Shown here: in pieces, positions 1-4,945 of the stretch
How positions within the stretch are numbered: position 1 is the stretch's first letter
How the letters are laid out: the number at the start of each line of letters is the position of its first letter
Origin: Planctomycetota bacterium
GTDB lineage: Bacteria > Planctomycetota > PUPC01 > JABMSA01 > JAUWKK01
Direction of reading: 5' to 3'
Assembly: GCA_030614245.1 (NCBI GenBank)
Contig: JAUWKK010000205.1
Span: 1 to 5,572, forward strand
Length of the DNA stretch: 5,572 bases
Position numbers and translations under genes: made by a program
Notes under the pieces: model-generated
What the model was told of the DNA's origin: nothing
Database searches by the model: none
The model's input: only the letters and a program-made list of their open reading frames with translations

Positions 1-471
1 CAGCCCGGCTCCGTGGCCGTCTTCAATGCCGCCGAGGCAGCCCAGCTCGCCTTCGACCGTGATGCCCTTCGCGTGAGCGGCATCGACGACCTTCTTCGTT
101 ACTTCGACGTTCTGCTCGTAAGTCGCCGGGGTCTTGCCGTCCTCCAGCAGCGAGCCGTCCATCATCACCGATGTGAAGTTCTGCTCGATCGCACTGCTGC
201 ACGTCTCAAAGCTGTTGCCGTGATCGAGGTGCATTGCTATCGGCAGGTTGGGATGCAGTTCGGCGGCTGCGAGCATCAGGTGCCGAAGATATGCATCGTT
301 GGTATACTTGCGCGCTCCACTCGATGCCTGGATGATGACCGGGGAGTCGGTCTCGACTGCCGCAGCCATAATCGCCTGAATCTGTTCCATGTTGTTGACG
401 TTGAATGCGGCCAGGCCATAATTATTCTCGGCTGCATGATCCAATAGAATTCGCACCGGTACCAATGCCAT
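1..471 (-). CDS. fba: Class II fructose-bisphosphate aldolase, N-terminal part (cut by window edge)
   Basis: Cytoplasmic zinc enzyme of glycolysis, gluconeogenesis and the Calvin cycle that interconverts fructose-1,6-bisphosphate with dihydroxyacetone phosphate and glyceraldehyde-3-phosphate. The minus strand reads 157 uninterrupted codons from an ATG at 471 to the window edge. Seen directly: an N-terminus beginning MALVPVRILLDHA, the core NYGLAAFNVNN (residues 17-27), the signature HLDHG at 81-85 (catalytic Asp83 and zinc ligand His84 by family analogy), SVMMDGS at 101-107, and VEGELGCLGG at 139-148. These fit the class II family, and the N-terminus resembles the roughly 345-residue Calvin-cycle-type subgroup, so a little under half is present. 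The remaining zinc-ligand histidines would lie beyond the left edge. The start is supported by an SD five bases upstream and a matching promoter. It is divergent from the sigma-factor gene and no functional link is evident. Confidence 0.96.
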   Translation of the reverse strand, partial: MALVPVRILLDHAAENNYGLAAFNVNNMEQIQAIMAAAVETDSPVIIQASSGARKYTNDAYLRHLMLAAAELHPNLPIAMHLDHGNSFETCSSAIEQNFTSVMMDGSLLEDGKTPATYEQNVEVTKKVVDAAHAKGITVEGELGCLGGIEDGHGAGL

Positions 472-476
472 ACCTA

Positions 477-483
477 TCCTCCT
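477..483 (-). promoter_or_regulatory. Shine-Dalgarno of the aldolase gene
   Basis: Read on the minus strand this is AGGAGGA, a near-perfect SD five bases before the ATG. It fixes the aldolase start. Confidence 0.85.
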
Positions 484-523
484 GCGGTGTACGTCAAAGA
501 CAAGCGAAACGGAATAGTCACAA

Positions 524-549
524 GGCGGCAATGCATCGCACAATCCGCC
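524..549 (-). other. Stem-loop near the 5' end of the predicted aldolase transcript
   Basis: GGCGG (524-528) and CCGCC (545-549) form a perfect 5-bp stem around a 16-base loop that contains the palindrome ATGCAT. If transcription starts near 556, the stem-loop would begin within about ten bases of the RNA 5' end, a place where stem-loops often protect mRNA. It is short and may be chance in GC-rich DNA. Confidence 0.3.
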
Positions 550-562
550 ATACGGTCGCCTG

Positions 563-591
563 ATTGTAGCCATCCTGCGCCGCAGAGTCAA
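563..591 (-). promoter_or_regulatory. Probable sigma70-type promoter of the aldolase gene
   Basis: On the minus strand, TTGACT (586-591, five of six to the -35 consensus) is followed by exactly 17 bases and then TACAAT (563-568, five of six to the -10 consensus). A transcript would start near 556 and have a leader of about 85 bases. This is the best promoter match found in the window, and its position and direction suit the aldolase gene. The start site itself is inferred. Confidence 0.7.
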
Positions 592-758
592 GCATCAGAA
601 TTATGGCGACACGAAGCTCCTCGGCAGCGCGGGAATACATTTTCCGCTTGAATTCGCCGCGCCATTCGCAAGAATCACATCAGCTATAGTGGCTTTTCTT
701 GCCGGATAGGTTGCCCCGCAGGTGTATATGCTTATGAGTGGCCGGAAAGTGAGTCCTG

Positions 759-1319
759 ATGGCAGAAGATGACGAAGAGCTCATCTTACGGTGCCGAACG
801 GACAAAGCGGCTTTCGAGACGCTGTTCCGGCGACATTATCGGCAGATCTATATGTTTGCCCGAAGCATGTTGGGCTCGAATGAGGATGCTGACGAAGTGG
901 CCCAGGACGTCCTGCTTAAGATTTATCGGGCGGCCGGTACATTCAAGCCGGGTTTTCGCTTCACCCCGTGGATGTATCGCATCGCATCGAACCACTGCAA
1001 GAACGTGCTCCGGCACCGGCAGATAAATCAGAAGCGTCTCGAGCAGCTCGAGCCGACCGACGACATCGTGCCCTCAGCCCCCGAGACGCCGCTCGAGATC
1101 TACGCCAGGGGTGATATCCGCGAGCACATCGGCATGGCCATCGAGTCCGTCGGCAGGCGATACCGCGAGGTCTTTCACCTCAGGTATATGGCCGGAATGT
1201 CATACAAAGAGATCGCCGACGCACTCGGCCTCAGCGTCAGTGCCGTAGAGACTCGCATACTGCGCGGCAAGGTAATGCTGCGAGAGAAACTTACTCGTAT
1301 GGGGTTGTCCCCCACTTAA
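759..1319 (+). CDS. ECF-family RNA polymerase sigma factor (RpoE-like)
   Basis: An alternative sigma factor that directs RNA polymerase to a dedicated promoter set once released by its anti-sigma factor. At 186 residues it has typical ECF size and only the two essential domains. Region 2 spans about residues 19-88: FETLFRRHYRQIYMFARSML, then EDADEVAQDVLLKIYRA (42-58, core polymerase binding and -10 recognition), then FTPWMYRIASNHCKNVLRHR (68-87). Region 4 spans about 123-178, with YREVFHLRYMAGMSYKEIA (135-153) and the helix-turn-helix LGLSVSAVETRILRGK (156-171) that reads the -35 element. Regions 1 and 3 are absent, as usual for ECF factors. There is no extra C-terminal domain. The anti-sigma gene begins 43 bases downstream, implying co-transcription. 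The ATG at 759 is the first usable start; an in-frame GTG at 738 is followed by a stop. The SD is weak. Confidence 0.95.
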   Translation: MAEDDEELILRCRTDKAAFETLFRRHYRQIYMFARSMLGSNEDADEVAQDVLLKIYRAAGTFKPGFRFTPWMYRIASNHCKNVLRHRQINQKRLEQLEPTDDIVPSAPETPLEIYARGDIREHIGMAIESVGRRYREVFHLRYMAGMSYKEIADALGLSVSAVETRILRGKVMLREKLTRMGLSPT

Positions 1320-1335
1320 AGGCCTATTTCGGCCT
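1320..1335 (+). other. Small intercistronic hairpin between sigma and anti-sigma genes
   Basis: AGGCC (1320-1324) and GGCCT (1331-1335) form a 5-bp stem with a 6-base loop directly after the sigma-factor stop codon. No T-run follows, so it does not look like a terminator. It might modestly adjust the relative levels of the two proteins, or mean nothing. Confidence 0.3.
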
Positions 1336-1347
1336 GCCAGTGCCCCC

Positions 1348-1353
1348 GAGGAG
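1348..1353 (+). promoter_or_regulatory. Shine-Dalgarno that selects the GTG start of the anti-sigma gene
   Basis: GAGGAG lies nine bases before a GTG at 1363. The nearest in-frame ATG (1384, codon 8) would remove Cys3, the first expected zinc ligand of the anti-sigma domain, so the GTG start is preferred. Confidence 0.75.
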
Positions 1354-1362
1354 TGAACAGCC

Positions 1363-3066
1363 GTGAATTGTGAACAATTATACATGCCGCTTCATCGCTA
1401 CGTTGACGGGGAAAGCCCGCCCAACGAGGCCCGCGCGGTCGAGCGGCACATTGCAGATTGCGTCAAGTGCCGTGACCTGCTGCTCACGCTCCGGCGCGAG
1501 AATGAGCTGCTCGAGGAGCATTTCGATGCAACCGCAGCCCCCGACGATATAGAGCTCCGCTTCGCAACGGCAGAGGCCCGGATCGATTCTCACGACCGGC
1601 CCAGGCGACTGCCGCGGTGGCTCCCGCTCGCCGCGGCCGCGCTCGTCGTCGTTACTATCCTCGGTGTTTTCGTATCGAGATCGGGGCCGACGGTCGTCGC
1701 CAATCTCGATAGCGTAAGCGGCGACGTCGGCCTCCTGCGGGCCGGCACGCAGAAATGGGAGGACCTCAGCGGCCGCAGCAACGTCGATATCCATGACGGC
1801 GACATAATCAGAACGCAAGAAGAACACATCGCCGCCATGCGCTTCGCCGATGCCTGCGCGGTGGAGATCGACAGGAAGACGAGCCTCTCGTTCCGTCGCT
1901 CTGAGCAGGAGAACGGCCACAGATGGCATCTCGACTACGGCCGGATACGCTGCGAGATTCCCCGTGCAGACATGAGTTTCGAGATCATCACTCCCGCCGG
2001 GCGTATCTTCGGCTCCGCCGCCGGGCTTCACGTCAGCGTACTGCCCCTCGACGATACCGCAGCCATCCCCCCTGCACGGCAGCCGCGCGAGACCGGCTTC
2101 AGTCTGCTGCGGTCCGCCTGCGCCGCCGGCCCCGCCGGAGCTTGGAGAATCGAACTCACTGTCCTCCGGGGCACGGTGACGATGTCAAATCGCCTGGGAG
2201 AGCGGCGAGTTCCCGCCGGAACGAGCGCGAGAATGACGACCACCGAAGCGCCCAGCGTCCCACGCTCGGCCGACGTGGCAGACGTCTTGCGCTGGCGGCG
2301 GCCGCCGCCGAATGAGCGGCCGGACATCGAGCCGATAATCCTTCCACCGCCCCAGCTCATCGAGGAGCCTTCGCCGGACGGCGACCCAGGTGACGCCGAC
2401 CCCGCGACACCGCCGGCGCGAGAAAAGCCACAACCGGCTATCCAGCCGCCGGTTGAAATCATGCCTAGCGTCGGCCTCGACAGCATAACAATCTCGTGGG
2501 AACCCGGCGTGACCGCCAAGAGCACGATGCATTATGATGTCTATCGCAGCGATGAACTGGCCGGCGCCGAGGGCGAGTTCGTCAAGATCAACAAGGAGCC
2601 GATCGAGGCGACCAGCTTCGTCGACAGGACTTTCTCGCACGCGGCCAGCTATTATTACGCCGTAGTCGCCGTGGGAGAAAGGCGAGATGCGGTCGAGGTG
2701 ACTGACGGCCCGGCGCAGTTCGTCGACAGCTATCTCAGCGAGAGAGTCAAAGTGCGCGCGCCGGATTTCACGATCATGTACGTCGGCGGGAACCCGGAGC
2801 TCGCCGCGATAATGATCCGCAAATACCATCGAGGCGACTGGCGCCCGACGACGTTCTATACAAAAGCCGGGCATGAGATCGGAGGCTCGCGCCTGATGCG
2901 CCTGCCGGACGGCCTGGGGGGCGTCGAGGAGGTCGAGTTCGCCACGGGCTACCGCCTCGTCGAGATCAAGGATTCGAAAGGGCTCGTCGGCACGATGAGC
3001 ATCGTCATCAGTGACGGCAAGGGCCATAGATACGAACTGAAACAGCAGCGGCCACGCAGGCAGTGA
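1363..3066 (+). CDS. Membrane-anchored anti-sigma factor with FecR-like and Fn3-like extracytoplasmic domains
   Basis: Probable regulator that holds the upstream ECF sigma factor inactive and senses a periplasmic signal. The 567 residues divide as follows. (1) Residues 1-60: a zinc anti-sigma domain with Cys3 and the motif His29-x3-Cys33-x2-Cys36, preceded by the typical YVDGE...EARAVERH. (2) About 87-105: a single hydrophobic helix (LPLAAAALVVVTILGVFV) after an Arg-rich stretch, consistent with N-inside topology. (3) About 111-295: a FecR-like region with VSGDVGLLR, VDIHDGDIIRT, a YGRIRCEI strand, FEIITPAGR, and TVLRGTVTM followed by VPAGTSARM; residues 230-262 look like an insertion. (4) About 312-366: a Pro/Asp/Glu-rich linker. 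(5) About 369-445: a fibronectin type III-like domain (ITISWEPG, YDVYRS, SYYYAVVAV). (6) 464-567: an unassigned module. Domains 1-3 are confident, the Fn3 call moderate. The partner is inferred from adjacency. Confidence 0.88.
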   Translation: MNCEQLYMPLHRYVDGESPPNEARAVERHIADCVKCRDLLLTLRRENELLEEHFDATAAPDDIELRFATAEARIDSHDRPRRLPRWLPLAAAALVVVTILGVFVSRSGPTVVANLDSVSGDVGLLRAGTQKWEDLSGRSNVDIHDGDIIRTQEEHIAAMRFADACAVEIDRKTSLSFRRSEQENGHRWHLDYGRIRCEIPRADMSFEIITPAGRIFGSAAGLHVSVLPLDDTAAIPPARQPRETGFSLLRSACAAGPAGAWRIELTVLRGTVTMSNRLGERRVPAGTSARMTTTEAPSVPRSADVADVLRWRRPPPNERPDIEPIILPPPQLIEEPSPDGDPGDADPATPPAREKPQPAIQPPVEIMPSVGLDSITISWEPGVTAKSTMHYDVYRSDELAGAEGEFVKINKEPIEATSFVDRTFSHAASYYYAVVAVGERRDAVEVTDGPAQFVDSYLSERVKVRAPDFTIMYVGGNPELAAIMIRKYHRGDWRPTTFYTKAGHEIGGSRLMRLPDGLGGVEEVEFATGYRLVEIKDSKGLVGTMSIVISDGKGHRYELKQQRPRRQ

Positions 3067-3074
3067 CCGCGCCT

Positions 3075-3091
3075 GCCCGCCTCAGGCGGGC
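3075..3091 (+). terminator. GC-rich hairpin after the anti-sigma gene, possible terminator
   Basis: GCCCGCC (3075-3081), loop TCA, GGCGGGC (3085-3091) is a perfect 7-bp stem beginning nine bases after the stop codon. Only a weak T-rich tail (CTGTTTG) follows, so intrinsic termination would be partial at best. It could also be an mRNA 3'-end stabiliser or a copy of a short palindromic repeat. Confidence 0.45.
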
Positions 3092-3107
3092 CTGTTTGAC
3101 AACTTAA

Positions 3108-3230
3108 GAGGCCGAGTGGCCTCGATCCGTCGCGGCCGCGGGGTCAACGGGAACCGACCCCGCCCCTGCGGCGGATGCCGGCAACACACCGGGAACAGCC
3201 CGCAACGGTCCCGGCGCATACGCGGTTCCC
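3108..3230 (+). other. Inverted-repeat-rich leader upstream of the TPR/STN gene
   Basis: The 213-base gap before the next start has no credible gene but holds several perfect complementary segments. GAGGCC (3108-3113) pairs with GGCCTC (3118-3123) around a four-base loop. CGGGGTC (3139-3145) pairs with GACCCCG (3156-3162) around AACGGGAACC. CCGGGA (3189-3194) pairs with TCCCGG (3209-3214). GGGAACCG (3149-3156), mostly the loop of the second hairpin, is complementary to CGGTTCCC (3223-3230). CGCGGCCGCG (3131-3140) is a palindrome. This may be a structured 5' untranslated RNA; no known riboswitch class was recognised and no promoter could be fixed. GC-rich sequence forms chance stems, so confidence is low. 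Confidence 0.35.
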
Positions 3231-3260
3231 CTCCTCTCGCAATCTCACATCCACAAGCGT

Positions 3261-3273
3261 CTCCTCGAAGGAG
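3261..3273 (+). promoter_or_regulatory. Shine-Dalgarno of the TPR/STN gene inside a perfect hairpin
   Basis: AAGGAG (3268-3273) lies six bases before the ATG at 3280 and decides that start. The immediately upstream CTCCT (3261-3265) is perfectly complementary to AGGAG (3269-3273) across a CGA triloop, so the ribosome-binding site can fold into a 5-bp stem. A second CTCCTC lies at 3231-3236. The SD assignment is firm; translational control by the hairpin is inference. Confidence 0.6.
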
Positions 3274-3279
3274 TGTGCC

Positions 3280-4773
3280 ATGAACACACACTATCTGCGG
3301 ATAGGGATCGTCTGTATGTTGTTTCTCAGTTCAGTCGCAGCCGGCGACCCGCCGGAAGAGCTCAAGAGGCAAGCGGAGAGAGCTCGCGTCGAACGCCAGC
3401 GCCACCGCGCACTTGCGGAACATTACTTCAAGACGGGAAAGGTGCAGTTCGACAAGATGGCTTTCAGGGCCGCCCGCGAGGACTTCCGCAAGGCGCTCTC
3501 GCACGACCCGGGCCACTCGGCAGCCGCACGAATGGTCCGCCGGTGCGACGGCCTGATCGGTGATTGTCCGACGCCTGCGGACGTCCTGCTCGACAGGATG
3601 CTCGAGGCGCGCCTGATCGATCGGCAGCGGGCCGCAAACGAATTGAACTCCCGCATGGCCAGGGGGCGCAAGCTGGTGGCAGCGGGCGAGTTCCGCGAGG
3701 CGGCCGGCGAGTTCGAGAGAACGCTCTCGATTGCAAAATGGCTCGAGCCATACCTCGACGTGAGCGATACAACAGCCGCGGCAGCCAAACTGCTCGACGA
3801 GGCCGGGAAGAACGCGATCAACCAGAAGCGTAACGAGGATCGACACAAGCTCTCGTTGGCAATCGCCGATGCGAGCCTCCGCGAACGGGAACGCCTGGAG
3901 TTCAACCGCAGACGCATCCAGACCCTGCTCGCCGGCGGCAAACGGCTCATGATGCTGCACCGTTACGATGAAGCTGAAGCTCTGTTCAGTGCTGTGATCG
4001 CTGACGATCCCGATCACCACCAGGCCGGACGGCTGCTCGATGGGGCGCAGCGGCTGGGCAGCGAGGCGAAACGCGATCGGACCGCACGAGAGAGAGAAAA
4101 CAACACCGCACGCCTGTATGCCCGGGGAGATGAATGGATGGTCGCACAGACCGAGACGCTCGTCTATCCACCCGAATGGGGCTATACGAAGGGGATAGAT
4201 CGCCTCCAGGCCGAAGAGGAGAACGAAGAGCCCTGGAAGATCGAGCTTCGCAGGAAGCTCGAAGAGCCGGTCTCGTTCGACTTCCTCGAGACGCCGCTCG
4301 AAGACGTATGCCAGTTCCTCCGGCAGGTTGCGGATGTCGATGTGATCCTCGATCCTCGCGTGGCAGAGGACGCGAACGATGCGAGCCTGCCCGTCACGCT
4401 CAGAGTCGAGGACATGCCGCTCTCGAAGGCCATCAAATGGATCAACAGGCTGACGGGCACGTCATACGGTCTTCGCGATCACGCGATCTACATCGCCCAG
4501 CCGGATGAAATGGAGGGCGATGCGAAGCTCCGCGTCTTCGACGTGGGAGCGCTGCGCGCAATCATCCGCGACTTCCCCGGAGACCTGCGAATACTCGCAC
4601 GCACCGGCATGGGCAACAACGGCCAGCCGGAGATAGCAATGTTTGAGAAAGGCCCCAAGGAAGAACAACGCAAGGCCGATGAGGAATTCCTCAAGTTCCT
4701 CAAGGCTGTGATCGGCCCGGGTGACTGGATGGAACTACCCGGCGGCAGAATGGCGTGGAAGCCGGAGAGATGA
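3280..4773 (+). CDS. Exported TPR protein with a secretin/TonB short N-terminal (STN)-like domain
   Basis: Function unknown; probably periplasmic. The start at 3280 is preferred to the upstream ATG at 3175 because of the SD and because it exposes a signal peptide: a short polar N-region, hydrophobic IGIVCMLFLSSVAAG (residues 8-22), cleavage probably near 20-22. The 497 residues then show TPR-like 34-residue units at about 44-77 (ending KALSHDP), 127-160 (GEFREAAGEFERTLS) and 211-244 (HRYDEAEALFSAVIADDP), separated by charged helical stretches. About 327-408 has the STN pattern: PVSFDFLETPLEDVCQFLRQ, then VDVILDPRV, then VTLRVEDMPLSKAIKWI, then YGLRDHAIYIA. The tail (416-497) begins LRVFDVGALRAI and ends LKAVIGPGDWMELPGG, resembling segments that follow STN-like domains in planctomycete proteins as I recall them. 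There is no secretin pore domain. It follows the sigma/anti-sigma pair, suggesting a signalling partner or target. Export and TPR are likely; STN is moderate. Confidence 0.82.
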   Translation: MNTHYLRIGIVCMLFLSSVAAGDPPEELKRQAERARVERQRHRALAEHYFKTGKVQFDKMAFRAAREDFRKALSHDPGHSAAARMVRRCDGLIGDCPTPADVLLDRMLEARLIDRQRAANELNSRMARGRKLVAAGEFREAAGEFERTLSIAKWLEPYLDVSDTTAAAAKLLDEAGKNAINQKRNEDRHKLSLAIADASLRERERLEFNRRRIQTLLAGGKRLMMLHRYDEAEALFSAVIADDPDHHQAGRLLDGAQRLGSEAKRDRTARERENNTARLYARGDEWMVAQTETLVYPPEWGYTKGIDRLQAEEENEEPWKIELRRKLEEPVSFDFLETPLEDVCQFLRQVADVDVILDPRVAEDANDASLPVTLRVEDMPLSKAIKWINRLTGTSYGLRDHAIYIAQPDEMEGDAKLRVFDVGALRAIIRDFPGDLRILARTGMGNNGQPEIAMFEKGPKEEQRKADEEFLKFLKAVIGPGDWMELPGGRMAWKPER

Positions 4774-4786
4774 GTCTTCAGAGACC

Positions 4787-4880
4787 GAGCGGGGTGAGTT
4801 GTCTGCCCACGGGACCCTGGCATGCTGCGGGCCCCCGGTTGGATGGGTTAACATACCCCAGCCCTGAAGGGGCGCTTGCG
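4787..4880. repeat. Possible intergenic interspersed repeat
   Basis: The gap between the TPR/STN and hydrolase genes (4774-4945) contains a stretch rich in short palindromes and G/C blocks: GGGCCC (4829-4834), GTTAAC (4847-4852), and GCCC/GGGC (4861-4864 with 4870-4873) around TGAAG. Its look, especially the CCCAGCCCTGAAGGGGC part, recalls REP-like intergenic elements that I remember from some planctomycete genomes. Only one copy lies in this window, so repetition is not demonstrated. No T-run terminator for the upstream gene is visible. Confidence 0.2.
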
Positions 4881-4904
4881 TTTATGCCGATTCTCCGGTA
4901 AGAT
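4876..4904 (+). promoter_or_regulatory. Weak candidate promoter of the hydrolase gene
   Basis: TTGCGT (4876-4881, three of six to the -35 consensus), a 17-base spacer, and TAAGAT (4899-4904, four of six to the -10 consensus) lie about 40 bases before the GTG start. Spacing is ideal but the hexamers are weak, so this is only a candidate. Confidence 0.28.
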
Positions 4905-4945
4905 GGCGGTGATGGGTCTCCTGTGGGCTCGAACTGGAGCTGCCG

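Larger units (their letters stand above)
472..758. other. Divergent intergenic region between aldolase and sigma-factor genes
   Basis: No credible gene is visible. The aldolase side contains a good minus-strand promoter (563-591) and a 5' stem-loop (524-549). The sigma-factor side is less clear. TATAGT at 685-690 matches the sigma70 -10 consensus at five of six positions but has no recognisable -35 at normal spacing. TTGCCG at 699-704 has no good -10. CGGGAAT at 630-636 resembles the -35 of some ECF promoters. The sigma gene has only a modest SD-like GGAAAG at 743-748. The promoter of the sigma gene therefore remains unassigned. Confidence 0.6.

Noticed and set aside
13..447. 144-codon plus-strand reading frame at the left end
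   Set aside because: It is antisense to the aldolase gene, whose minus-strand product has clear family motifs.
690..703. TGGC...TTGC resembling a sigma54 promoter
   Set aside because: The spacing between the -24 and -12 elements is two bases too short.
1378..3027. Long minus-strand frames opposite the anti-sigma gene
   Set aside because: They are open because of high GC and codon bias on the coding strand; their products show no domains, and the plus-strand protein is recognisable across this span.
3096..3101. Perfect TTGACA -35 hexamer after the anti-sigma gene
   Set aside because: Nothing resembling a -10 hexamer lies 16-18 bases downstream; the position falls in a GC hairpin (3108-3123). 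It may be part of a non-sigma70 promoter but is unsupported.
3131..3140. 10-base perfect palindrome CGCGGCCGCG
   Set aside because: It is purely G/C and expected by chance at moderate frequency in this composition; there is no second copy or context to suggest a binding site.
3149..3212. Cobalamin-riboswitch-like strings (GGGAACC, then CCGGGAACAGCCCGCAACGGT)
   Set aside because: The second string resembles part of the cobalamin core, but the other conserved blocks, such as the AGCCAGGAGACC-like segment, are missing, the spacing is too short, and the downstream gene has no B12 connection.
3175..3279. Upstream in-frame ATG extending the TPR/STN protein by 35 residues
   Set aside because: It has no convincing SD, the extension is unlike a protein N-terminus, and it would bury the signal peptide. 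The ATG at 3280 has AAGGAG at six bases.
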